From Ampullaceana balthica (lineage: Eukaryota; Mollusca; Gastropoda; Lymnaeidae), in NCBI GenBank assembly GCA_944989445.1, contig CALYLW010000161.1:653001-717000 (forward strand): 64,000 nucleotides of DNA, written 5' to 3'. This document shows, piece by piece, positions 44,807 through 56,468 of the stretch. The notes under the pieces were generated by a model. That model made no database searches. It had not been told where the DNA came from and saw nothing but the letters and a program-made list of their open reading frames with translations. Made by a program: the position numbers and the translations under genes. Numbering within the stretch: position 1 is the first letter of the stretch; every line of letters begins with the position of its first letter.

Positions 44807-46691
44807 TCAAGACTTAAAGATGAGAAAATGCATCCCCAGTGCAGTTAAGTACACAAAATGATGATTTTCATGAGTCACATAACTGCTGAAGCTTCGTCCA
44901 ACCACAACATGCCAATTAGGATGGTATTTTTCGTCCATTTTTGATTTAATGGCAGCTGCTATTGACTGAAAAACAAATAAAAATTCGATGATTCATGCCA
45001 ATAGGCATCAGAAATAATATAAAAAGTTGATTTTTAAACTATTTATGAAAAACCCTGTTGTCAAGATTTTAGAGCAACATATCTATAGATAAATTTTGAA
45101 TTAAGCTTAGCAAAACATGTCCCCCAGTCATTCAAATATAAATTAAAATGTTCAGTGGTGAGCCTACCAGGATATTTCCGTACTTTTTTGGAAAGATTTA
45201 ATTTCACATAGGCTATGGGCATTTCTTAGACATCACCAATTAATACTATCCAACCATACATTATGCTTTTTTAAAAATTTAAATACATAACTAGATGTAA
45301 ATTCCAAAATTCAAGTTGAGATACTGATGATTTTAATGAATCGCCTATAATATGTCAAGAGGGATAATAAAAATTAATTGACTGTGGTATTATGTAGTGT
45401 AGAATCAAAGGTCTATCTTGCATACATAAATACCATTGATATCCAGAGCTAAAAAAAAAGGTTTGAATCCTTAAATTTGGTGATGATGCCGTTATTTCTG
45501 GCTTAATACCCTGAGATGAAACTAACTACTGCAGCTTATTTACACTCTTTTTGTTAAACATCTCATAAATGACATAAATGGTTGTTGATATCAGGAGGAG
45601 GATCAACCAATTACAGAAGTCACACTAACAATTACAGCACAAGCCAAGTGAACACCTTGAAGTAACGAGGGGCAGATTAATCGAGAAAGTTTTTGACATT
45701 GTTCTGCTTTAACATTAAAAATTTAAATGGTTAATTAGGCAGTTCATCTATTTGATTCAACTCTTTTTGTGTCATGTTATGATTAATAATGGAATCAGGC
45801 TGCAACACTATTTTATTTCATTAATGCTTTTTTAAAGACATCTTAAGCTGTGCTGCTTTTAAAATTGCTTTAGAAATAGCACTTTTTGAAAAAATGCACC
45901 CCTCTCCCCCAACAAGATTTTGCGAAAGGATTTTTTCTAAGCTGACACCAAAAAAATCTTTGAAAACCCAACTTTTGGTGAAATTTAATTGTTCTCAGAG
46001 TGGCTTCTACCTCTGCAACCACCCCAGATTGGTTCAGCATCAGTACTACATTAAAATGGAGAACACAATGCCATAAATGCCTCTCTACCTGCAGAAATAA
46101 CATGAGCACATAAATCATAAAGGTGGAATCCATGTTTTATATCAGGTACCGCACCCCCACCTCTCTCTTTCATCAACTTTGAGAACACTCAAAAATGTTA
46201 TTTGGTGAGTGGCAATCAACATTACTGTAAAATTTGGTTAATATAAGTAAAATTAATGTTTAAATCATAATGTCCCTGTAAGGGGAATATTCTGTGCGAG
46301 GAGTAAAGAAGTTATTGAATGGGTAGCATGAAAAAAAAATGCAACAAAACAAGAAACGTGTTGACAAAAAGCGTTCCTCAGCAAACTTGTAAACAAGAAA
46401 GGAGTAAATAAAGCTTATCTGCAACTGTAGTCCAAGTAGACTTTATTTAATTTAGTTTTACATGATTTAGTTCTTGTTGATGTTGTTCATGTTTGTTTGC
46501 TGATAAACCTACACTCTGTCCACCTCATCAAAGTGCAGAACCCCCCATCCCCCAATTTCCTATGCTAGTGGCCTTACCTTGTAGTCTTTGTTTCTTTGCA
46601 GAGCATCCCAAGTAAAATTCTTTGCTTCAGTCTGCATTGAAAGATCCATATCCTGTTTCTTAACCACTATTGTTAGGCACTGTTGGGTCAT
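44807..46691 (-). CDS. Dynein light chain, DYNLL (LC8)-like, 2 coding exons
   Basis: Exons 46691-46578 and 44965-44807 join in phase (GTAAGG donor, TTTTTCAG acceptor) to 90 aa, one more than LC8. LC8-type light chains are dimeric hubs on dynein and many other partners. Seen: VVKKQDMDLSMQTEAKNFTW aligned with the ADMSEEMQQ helix; then IAAAIKSKMDEKYHPNWHVV, GRSFSSYVTHE, HHFVYLTALGMHFLIFKS. The WH, GRxFxSYVTHE and terminal FKS features match LC8. The N-terminal half and the MHFLIF strand are diverged, so this is probably a lineage-specific paralogue, not the canonical gene. The start is the first ATG of the exon; an extra upstream coding exon cannot be excluded because the frame is open before it. 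Confidence 0.85.
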
Positions 46692-47515
46692 TGTCGCAGA
46701 TACCCTTCGAAGTAAAAATAAAATTAAAAAACATAAATATTGTTAATATGATTCACTTCCTGCTATTGCTTTTATCTCCTTAACTCAAAATGCCGGCAAC
46801 CTATGGCTTCAGAGACACATGCAGGCCTTTGTCACTTATAAAATGGATGCTTTTTTTTTCTAAATTCTCTTTGTTTGAAATAATACATAATTATCAAGCA
46901 GTGAAGTGACTGTATGTCCTGCACCATAAGAAAAGTTCTGCTCAACGCAAACTGCCTATCCCTCTTTTTACACAAAAATTCCAATTTGAAAAGGCATTTT
47001 TCGCACATAGATTTTTAATGCAACGAATTTTCACTTTTAAAAAAGGTAATAATGAAAACAATTACACATTTTTTTGTTGCAACCATTGGAAGGGGAAATT
47101 GAGGCAATTTTTTTTTCTTGATCTAAATTTAAGTTTTCTGCTTGTCCTCAAGCCATAATCTTTGTTTGTGCTCAGTGCACTATCAGCCATTCCATGCTCA
47201 ATAGAGTTACGGCAATTGTAATGAATATGCAAAGTAAAATTATTATAAAAGGCAGAGTAACTTCCAGCTTATCTGTAAGCTGAATTCTGTAACTGATTAA
47301 AAGTTTAAAACCTCTACAGTAACTTAACAGGATGGCGCAGTTTTTCAAGAAAATTTTGTTGGCCCTGATGCTGCGGGGGTTGGAAGAGAGAAGACATTTG
47401 CTCCTGTCACTGATACGTGATTCAAAGCCGTCAGCACAAGTGACTCTTTTAACTCTTTAAAGTTTAGATTGCAGTATTGCTTCAGGGTATGACCTTTGTC
47501 TAAAAAAAACATTTC
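46692..47515. other. Upstream of the dynein light chain gene
   Basis: AT-rich DNA with no clear promoter box or coding signal. It may hold the promoter or an untranslated first exon of the - strand gene. Confidence 0.3.
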
Positions 47516-47655
47516 TAGCACCTTTTCCCAAAAGTCCTCATGAGATTGGCACAGTCAACAAGGCCGAAGAAGTTGTGGAAAGGGGATAGAATCCCTAAGG
47601 GGATATTCAAGGTTAGAGACGCCTTTCTATGCACTAGCCACAATGTGGTCTACAC

Positions 47656-48215
47656 CAGTGCTTCTGAAAGTGGTGGTCCGCGGGCCATTCGCTGCCGGTC
47701 CGCAGAAGTTATCAAGAAAGGACATAAAAATATAATTATAATCCCTTATTTTGCAACAAATAATACTAACACCATAGAATATGTAAATTTTTCGTTAATA
47801 AGCACTGGTGTAGTGGAGGGTGGGATGCCCTCCCACCTTTTTTGATGAGGAGGGCGCACCCACCCTACATGGAGGGCATGCAATTTCAATTAACTTCAAA
47901 TTACTGTTATATTATCATTGGTGTTTTGGTGTTTCAATTTCTTCGACAATTTGACTTTTGAGACTGTATTAGTTATAGAACTTTTACCTTTGAGAAAAAT
48001 ATGCCGGTGAAAAATGTGGAAAAAGAGAGCCCTCCCACCTCTTATTTTAGGACTATACCACTGGTAATAAGTTGATTACCAATAAAATGAAACAAATAAA
48101 AAATTTAAAAAAACATTTCGCTACAACGTCAGTACAGTGTAAATAGTTCACCGGTCCCCGGAGCAATGGAAAAATTCCTGCCTGTCCGCCATACTAAAAA
48201 GTTTGAGAAGCACTG
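47656..48215. mobile_element. hAT MITE (560 bp) inside the Penelope fragment
   Basis: The ends CAGTGCTTCTGAAAGTGG and GTTTGAGAAGCACTG are inverted. The 8-bp flanks GTCTACAC and GCCTACAC differ by one base. It has GGTCCGCGG words near each end and is the same family as 58700-58959. It contains a second insertion at 47803-48064. Confidence 0.85.
47803..48064. mobile_element. 262-bp MITE nested in the hAT MITE
   Basis: CACTGGTGTAGTGGAGGGTG starts it and GGACTATACCACTGG ends it, loosely inverted. TAATAAG flanks both sides (47796-47802 and 48065-48071). The sister MITE at 58700 has a single CAATAAG at this place, an empty-site comparison that supports the insertion. Confidence 0.8.
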
Positions 48216-48700
48216 GCCTACACCATTGTGTGCAAGTGCTGCTCTGCCAAATACATTGGTGAGACGGCAAGGATCTTTTCATGTTGTATCTCGGAGCATT
48301 TACGACCGATTACACAAGACAAAGACATTTCAATCGTCACGACCATTTTGGGGTGGATGACCTGTCTGTCACCGCCAAGGTCTCTTGCACAAATACACCC
48401 AGCAGAGTCAGTCTGGAGAATAGGCTTATTCAAGATTATGGGTTTCTTACACCACATGACATGTTAAAGATTTGCCACGCCTACTCTCTCCATTTACAAC
48501 CTCTTTACTACTCTCTTCCCTTAATGCTCTTTCTGGTTTTGGATTACACTGCAGCTAAGTTTTCATTTTATTGCAGTGGTTTTATTTGTTTTTGTCTATG
48601 TGGTCATTGATGAATGCTTTTTGCCGAAACGTTTGTAGTTTTGTGACGTCTTCTCAGGCCTATCCACTACATACCCTGTTTTAATAAAGCATATTTATTT

Positions 48701-50180
48701 CATGTACCAACAAATATTATTCAGTACATTTCATTTAAACAACCAGTTTAATGAATGGTTGAGGCTATGTACAAAGTCAGCATTGTGGTTTATGAAATTT
48801 ATGTCAATGTCTATAAATTCTGTTTGCTTGACAGCGAGGACAGCAGCATTACCGTTACCTTCAACATTCTTTTGACCTCAAATAAGAACATCAACTTTAA
48901 GCTTACCTAGTTTCTTAAAATGATGCTAGAAATGTCACAACAGGGGATAATCGGTGCAGAACTGACCAATCAAAAGCTCTATGCCAAGAGTGTTTTTTTT
49001 TAAATTTTAAATGCTACCTTTAACAAAGAGCCGCCCGAGGCAGTGGCCCCCACTCACCCCGAACTCCTCTACTGACCCTGATTAATTGAATTGGTATGGG
49101 AAGGTTTTTTTCTTCTTTTCTTTTGCTATCAAGCAAAGAAGATGCCAATGCATAATCGGCGAGCTAGGCAAAGACTTATACATATTAATTTTTTTATATT
49201 TAAAGAGTGTTTTGAAAATTGTTTTTATCAGTAAATTTAGTTTCCATGCCAACCATCTCCATGCCATAATAACAACTAGGTCTAACAATACTTATACTAA
49301 CATACGAAGTGGTTTTTTTTCTACAAAGCTTACCTTTATTTTATTATGTAGAAGTACAATATAATGTTAGCCTACTTTTGTAGCTTGATAATATTAACGA
49401 ACACGTTTTTTGATGATACGTTTAAGAATAAAACAATTTAGATGACAGCGACATTCATTCCCCTTTCATTCATTCGTGGCGGACAACACTTTTATTGGAC
49501 CATAATGCACTACTGTTCAATTTTTTAAAAAGACACACACAACGCTCCCGTGTTACGGTTACCTTAATTTAACTTGCCTTAATAATTTGTTTGTTTAATA
49601 CTTTTGCATTTAAACACATTTAACGATTTTAATAATTTATGAATGTGTCCTAGTGCATAAAAATATATTTTCCCTAAACTTGAATTTAAGTAATTTTTTA
49701 AATAATTGTAATTCTGAAATTAATATAACATTGTTAACATGGAACAATATTTAATTAGCATGTAGTCACGGTTTTCAATTATTGTATTTGCATCGATACT
49801 AATGAATCGCCAACACACCTAATCTTAATACGCGCAAAAATGTATACAAAAAAAAAGCATCACAATATCATATCATTTAATATAATTATCATAAACATTA
49901 CACCAGTTAATCTCAGTGGCGTCACTGGGGGGGGGGTCGCCTTGAGTGACACCATCGGGGTAACACCAAAGCCAAAAATTTTACTGTGTTCGATTTTATG
50001 TAAGAATAAAAGAAAACACACTTTTTCATATAGAAAGAAATTAAGAAATACAAGGAAATACGTTAAACGCGAAAACTTTTAATTAAAAAATATCAGTCAA
50101 CTTGCAATAATAAAACAGCCCCAACACACAAACAACATTAAAACAAATTTAAAATAAAAAAAACAATACAAAAAACTGTC
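48701..50180. other. No gene recognised
   Basis: AT-rich DNA. At 49915-49970 a CAGTGGCGTCACTGGGGG word matches the start of repeats at about 60340; the rest is unassigned. The short ORFs are not supported. Confidence 0.4.
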
Positions 50181-50183
50181 TTA

Positions 50184-53100
50184 GGGGCCATCCATAAATG
50201 ACGTCACGCGATTTTGCCCAATTTTTTACCCCCCTCCCCCCCCTCGTCACGCTTCGTCACAAAAAGTTAGACCCCCCTCTAAAAATACGTCACAAAACTT
50301 TGACAAAAAACAAAAAAAAACCAATTATTATTTCTATTTGAAAATAAGTATGTTTCAAATCACTTTTATTGTCATTTAGATTTAAGTATTTATTATTTAT
50401 TTAGTGAAGGACTACATTGTAATATCGTAACCCGAGTGAATTTTAAAAAAAATTGTTTAATTGACTGTCGGGCATCCTGTAAGAAAGAGGTCGGCGAACA
50501 GGGGTAAATTACCTCATCTGGGGTCAAAAGGGAATTCTTGGGGGATATGCAGACTCATTTGGGACATCCACTACAATCCACTAGATTTATTAAAATACGT
50601 CATTTAAACGTGTACGCTTGGAACATATAACCATTATTGAACCGGTTCCTTCCAGAAAATGCATTTTTAAAAATTTGACAACTATGTAGGGGTGTAGGGG
50701 CAAGAGGCGATACACAGCAAAGCATTGTGGAGTGCTAAGAGCTTGACGAGACACATAGGACGTCCTGGTCATCCACTGCACCCAACCCCATTCCCAGCTG
50801 TCTCGACAACGTCCTGCTGCTGGACCAGATGGTTTTGGGCGAGAGAGTGAGGTCGACGTGTTGCGCGAATCTTCCTCACTTTAAACAAAGTCACAGCGCA
50901 AGTCACTCTCATCATCATCATCGATTCATTCCAAAGCCCTGTAGCGACAGGCGAGTGGCGAAGCGGTAGGTGAGGGTACACTGGCAGCCGTAGTCACAAA
51001 CCTGCATGCAGGCGGCTCAGGCCATATGGTCGTTTACCACTGACACTGAGCAGCAGTGGTGTCCGGCAGCCCCCTGAGCGACTGAGCAGCCCTCTTTAGG
51101 AATGCACTGCTCACCTCCATGGCATGAGGAAGGGGATAGAAAAGGTGCCCTAAAAATTGCCTGCTCAAATCTTCCCTGGCCAGACTACCGCAGCTGGCGG
51201 GGACCCAAACTAAAGAAGAAGCCGAGGACTATTCCTCTCACCCTGGGCACATGGAATGTGCGCACACTAATGGACAGAGATGAAACTAAAAGACCCCAAC
51301 GGAGGACTGCCCTGGTGGGCCACGAACTTTCAAGATATGATGTCGACATTGCCGCTCTCAGCGAGACCCGTTTACCAGGAGAGGGCGAACTAAGTGAAAG
51401 AGGCTCCGGCTACACCTTCTTCTGGAGTGGCAGAGGGAGCGAGGAACGCCGTGAGGCCGGTGTTGGATTTGCCATGAAGACATCATTAGTATGCAAACTC
51501 GCTAGTCCTCCAAAGTGCATTAATGACAGACTCATGACGATGAGACTGCCTCTGTTGGCCGGGAAGAAATATCTTAACATCATCAGCTGCTATGCCCCAA
51601 CAATGACTAACCCTGATGAAGTGAAGTCCAGGTTTTACGAGGACCTTCACTCTATCATCGCCAACATTCCTTCCACTGATAAGCTTGTCATACTTGGTGA
51701 CTTTAATGCAAGAGTGGGCTGCGATGACGCTCTTTGGGACGGTGCGATAGGAAAACATGGAGTGGGCCGGTGTAATAGCAATGGTCTCCTGTTGCTTTAG
51801 ACGTGTGTTGAACATGACTTGTTGATTACTAACACAGTATTCAGTCTTCCCACAAAAAACAGGACCTCATGGATGCACCCTCGCTCCAAGCACTGGCACC
51901 TAATAGACTACGTCATCACAAGGAAGAAAGATAGACAAGACGTTCGTGTGACCAAATCACTCTGCGGTGCTGAATGCTGGACAGACCATCGTCTCATCAT
52001 CTCCAAACTTAATATATGCATTCAGCCCAAAAGACGGCCCCAAGGAAGGAAAACCCTAAAACGGCTAAACATCACAAAGCTAAACTGTGCGAGTACTAAA
52101 CAATCTCTGGAGACAGCCCTGGAGGGCAAACTGAGATCCACCACTCTAAACAATACGAACATTGAGACTGTTTTGACGAACTTTAGAGATCTAATCTACA
52201 GCACAGCCTCCCAAATCCTTGGAACCGCGACGAGAAAGCACCAAGACTGGTTCGATGACAATTGCGACGAAATCAAGCAAATGTTGGCAGAGAAACATCA
52301 ACTCCACAAAAGACACATCAACAATCCCAGGTCTTCAACCGTAACGGACTCATATAATAGCATACGCCGCATCATACAACAAAAACTTCGCTGGATGCGA
52401 GACTCATGGCTAAACAAGAAAGCTGATGAGATTCAACAATATGCAGACAGGCATGATATGAAGAATTTTTACAACGCCCTTAAGGAAGTGTACGGACCCT
52501 CAATGTCTAATTCATCCCCGCTTCTCAGTGCTGACGGGACATATCTAATTACTGACGGGGAGAATATTCTTGAGCGCTGGGCTGAACACTTTCATTCTGT
52601 CCTAATCAGCAACTCAAGTATTAATGAAGATGCTATCAGTCACCTCCCTCAAGTACCAATTAACCTGGCAATGGATGACCCGCCTACACTTCTTGAAACG
52701 CAAAGAGCTGTACATCTTCTGTCATGTGGAAAGGCTCCTGGAGCAGACTCAATTCCAGCAGAAATATACAAAGAAGGTGGCATGGTTCTACTGGAAAAGT
52801 TGCATGAAACTCTTCCTAATGATGTGGCAGCAAGAGGCTGTCCCCCAAGATTTTAAAGATGCCTCTATAGTCCACTTGTACAAGCGAAAAGGGAACTGCC
52901 AAGCCTGCGATAATCATCGTGGAATTTCACTGCTATCAATTGCAGGAAAAATATTCGCTAGAATTCTCCTAAATCGCCTAAATGCACATCTGGATCAGGG
53001 CCTTTTACCAGAAAGCCAATGTGGTTTCCGGAAAGAACGTGGGACCATTGACATGATTTTTGCAGCAAGGCAATTGCAGGAAAAGTGTCAAGAGCAGAAT

Positions 53101-55454
53101 ATGGACCTATTTTCCATTTACATAGACCTTACGAAAGCCTTTGACACAGTCTGCAGAGAGGGCCTATGGAGGATTATGGCCAAGTACGGGTGTCCAAATA
53201 AGTATATAGCCATTGTAAGGCAATTTCATGATGGCATGCAGGCTCGAGTCCAGGACAACGGAGAGGTCTCTAAACCATTCCCTGTCACAAATGGCGTTAA
53301 GCAAGGCTGTGTTCTGGCCCCAACATTGTTCAGCCTCATGTTCTGAGCCATGCTTACAGAGGCCTTCAGGAATAGCAATGTAGGCATGGACTTTAGGTAT
53401 CGCACTGATGGTCGTCTGTTCAACCTCAGGCGGCTTAAAGCTAAGACAAAGGTCAAATCAGACAGCATCCTGGACCTTCTTTTTGCTGATGATTGTGCCT
53501 TTAACGCGGGCTCTGAAGCACAACTGCAACTAAGTGCTGATAAATTTTCCAGTGCGTTCTCTAACTTTGCGCTCACCATCAGCACAAAGAAGACAGAAGT
53601 GTTATACCAGCCAGCCCCGGGCAGATCCTATACTGAGCCTAACATATTCATCAACGGCAACAAAATCAACACAGTGAGCCGCTTTACCTACCTTGGCAGC
53701 ACACTGTCCCAGAAGGCCAATATTGATGACGAGGTGAACTCAAGAATCTCAAAGGCCAGTGCAGCATTTGGTGGATTGCATGACAGTGTCTGGAACAGAA
53801 GGGGAATCCGCATCCAAACAAAACTAAAAGTATGCAGAGCTGTAGTGCTCCCCACCTTATTATATGCATGTGAAACTTGGATTGTATACCAACGCCATGC
53901 GAGGTTGCTGAACCACTTCCACAACAAAAGCCTTAAAAAAATTCTCAATATAAAATGGCAGGAAAAAGTTCCAGACACCGAAATATTAGCCAGATCAGGG
54001 CTCCCCAGCATCCACACTAGCCTCATGCAAAGCCAACTACGCTGGGCGGGGCATCTAGTGCGCATGCCCGACCATCGCCTCCCCAAGAGGCTCTTCTATG
54101 GTGAGCTCACAGAAGGGCATAGAGCACGCGGAGGTCCACGTAAGCGCTACAAGGATGCACTTAAAACTGCTCTGACGGCCTTCGACATCCGACATGACTC
54201 CTGGGAAGCAGCAGCCAGTAACCGAGCCCACTGGCACTCTATGATATGGAATGACGCAGCTGTCTGTGAGGCAAATAGACAACAGGCTGCCAAGTTAAAA
54301 CGTCAAGCCAGAAAGGAACGTATCCAAAACCCTCCTGAAGGGATCGCATCCATCTCTTGTCCGACATGCGGACGCCTTTTTCGTGCCAAAATAGGGTTAA
54401 TAAGTCACCAGAGGACACATGTGGCGGCCCAGCAAATATGATGAGAGTGGTCATCGTCGACCACGACGGACGAACAACAACTATACGAACACACCTAAAT
54501 CCACCCTACTTTCATTTATATTGACACGAGTGACAATAATCTTAATCCACATGACTTGACTGTATTAAGTATTCTTTCTGTGATATTTAAAATTAATGCC
54601 TTAAGAACTGTGCTAAGAAGAAAAGTTGTTTTGTGCTCCTCTCGAATTGCGATTTCAAGAATTTGATGCATTCAATAAAGTTAACGAATACTTGACTTAT
54701 TTTAAATGGGCTCATTTATCATTATATCTAGAATGGCCAGGGGCGTTTAACCAAAAACCAATCGAACAATTATATCAAACTTAAAACGTTTTTTAATTCT
54801 ATCAAATATATCCCCCCCCCCTTTTTTTTTAAAGAAAAAGGATATTCCGTGACGTTTTGACTTAAAATATCTACACATAATCCTATTCATTTTATTTTTA
54901 GACACTGGTCATGCTTGTAAAACTCACCAGTTGCATTTTCGGCTTACGACGCTCCCCCAAATCCCCGAGTCATGTGAGCAGGACCTAGAGTCTGGGGGGG
55001 GGGTAACGCACACATAAACTTGTATATTTTGGGGTAACGGGGAAAAAGTTCGTCAACTCCTGCCATGAGAGAAATAAACGGTGCTGCGGTTACATCACAA
55101 AACAAATGCTTTGATGTCAACATCAAACGACGAGGGCAACAATTTCATATGTTATCTTGTGGGTTCTCAAACTTAAGGATTATAATTAGATTTAATTTTC
55201 GTGTCTTGATAGCTTACGTCAACCAGCGTCTGATGGCCTACCGACCGGCGCATTGTGAGAAGCACTGATTTTTAAAAAAGTCATGAAATAAATTGTGAGC
55301 GACCAAATATTTCAGTGGAAGTTTTATTTAAATTTACCCTTTTGATGTGACGTCACATTTCTTCAACCCCCTCCCTCCCCCTCGTCACGCATCGTCACAA
55401 AAGTGTGACCCCCCCTTCCCCCCTAGGTGCGTGACTTCATTTATGGACGGCCCC
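50184..55454. mobile_element. 5.3-kb TIR-bounded element enclosing a LINE
   Basis: GGGGCCATCCATAAATGACG (50184) is mirrored at 55430-55454 (reverse complement GGGGCCGTCCATAAATGAAG). TTA flanks both sides (50181-50183, 55455-55457). Subterminal GTCACAAAA and CCCCCCT words repeat at both ends. No transposase was recognised in the flanks of the LINE, so this looks like a non-autonomous element that received the LINE. The two ends could also be two separate decayed copies. Confidence 0.55.
50930..54560 (+). mobile_element. APE-type LINE, near full length, with C-terminal C2H2 finger
   Basis: Endonuclease: TLGTWNVRTLMD, IAALSETRLPGEG, SCYAPT, LVILGDFNARVG, WHLIDYVIT and TDHRLIISKL. RT: NHRGISLLSIAGKIFARILL, PESQCGFRKERGTIDMIF, YIDLTKAFDTV, GVKQGCVLAPTLFSLMF and FADDCAF. 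The end has CPTCGRLFRAKIGLISHQRT followed by H, a C2H2 zinc finger. The copy is dead: in-frame stops at 51798 (TAG) and 53344 (TGA), and a one-base shift near 52808. The frames 51102-51800, 51819-52856, 52624-53346 and 53350-54441 are pieces of one polyprotein. Clade was not assigned. Higher GC than its surroundings fits a foreign insertion. Confidence 0.85.
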
Positions 55455-55474
55455 TTAGCAGAGAGTTCTTTAAA

Positions 55475-55923
55475 AAAACAAACCCGTAAAAACAAAGTTT
55501 TCTACTATAAATCCCTTATATTTTAGTCATAATTAAAAGTATTGATTATGTTCAAACGCCTCAAATATTTACGGACTGACACCGAGTGATGTCCCCTGTC
55601 TTTTAACGGGGGATGGGTCGCGAGGGGGTGTCGGCACGATGGTCGACGTCTAAGCGTCAACTCAAACTTACGTGGAAAAAAACAATAACAAACCGTGAAT
55701 TTGAATTACATACCTCATATAAGGATAAACTAAAAATGCATTAATTTAATTACGGTACGTTCGATCGATCTGAAATTTTGATACGATGCATTGTTAGGTC
55801 AGACGGGCCCGTGTGCCAAATTTCAGCTCGATCGAATAACGGGAAGTGGGTCATTTTCGACTTTTGTTTTTCCGCCCGCCCATGAGATGATGAGACGGCC
55901 GCGAAGTTAATATAAGGGATTTA
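55475..55923 (+). repeat. Interspersed repeat copy A (AAATCCCTTATA ... TATAAGGGATTT)
   Basis: It starts AACCCGTAAAAACAAAGTTT, has TAAATCCCTTATAT (about 55507) and ends TTAATATAAGGGATTTA. The centre carries GATCGATCTGAAATTTTGAT and AAATTTCAGCTCGATCG as inverted arms. It abuts copy B. Confidence 0.8.
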
Positions 55924-56468
55924 ATAAAACAAACCCGTAAAAACACAGTTTTTGACTATAAATCCCTTATATATGAGACATAACTAACAGTATTGATTAT
56001 TTTCAAACATTTACAGACTGAATCTGTCTTAACTCAAGTTTGCTTCATAACCCTAGGGGGGGGAGGGGTGGGTGGGAGGGGGAGAGGGGAAAAGTCTGGT
56101 CACCGATTCGCTTGACCGAGCTCAGCGTGACACGTAAAATGTAAACAAAAGCACCCCGTCGCTTAGTTGGGTCGCCTCAATGCGTCAGCTCAAACTTTCA
56201 CGTGGCAAAAAAACAATAACAAACCGTGAATTTGAATTACATACCTCATATAAGGATAAACTAAAAATGCATTAATTTAATTACGGTACGTTCGATCGAT
56301 CTGAAATTTTGATACGATGCATTGTTAGGTCGGACGGGTCAGTGTGCCAAATTTCAGCTCGATCGAATCATGGAAAGTGGGTCATTTTCGACTTTTCTTT
56401 TTCCGCCCGCCCAGCCCATGAGATGATGAGATGATGAGACGGCCGCGAAGTTAATATAAGGGATTTAA
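55924..56468 (+). repeat. Interspersed repeat copy B
   Basis: Same order as copy A, in direct tandem. It differs by an insert with a GGGGGGGAGGGG tract (56050-56090) and by a few substitutions in the core. Confidence 0.8.

Larger units (their letters stand above)
47516..48700 (+). pseudogene. Penelope-like element fragment with GIY-YIG nuclease, split by a MITE
   Basis: The left part (47540-47655) reads RIPKGIFKVRDAFLCTSHNV. After the MITE, the right part (48216-48470) reads CKCCSAKYIGETARIFSC and ISEHLRPITQDKD, then shifts frame to DHFGVDDLSV. The C-x-x-C, YIGET and R/C-x(6)EHL pattern is the GIY-YIG domain at the C-terminus of Penelope-like reverse transcriptases. The two parts meet in frame at the MITE target site. 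The RT domain is absent. The end near 48620-48690 has GCCGAAACGTTTGTAG and AATAAA. Confidence 0.7.
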
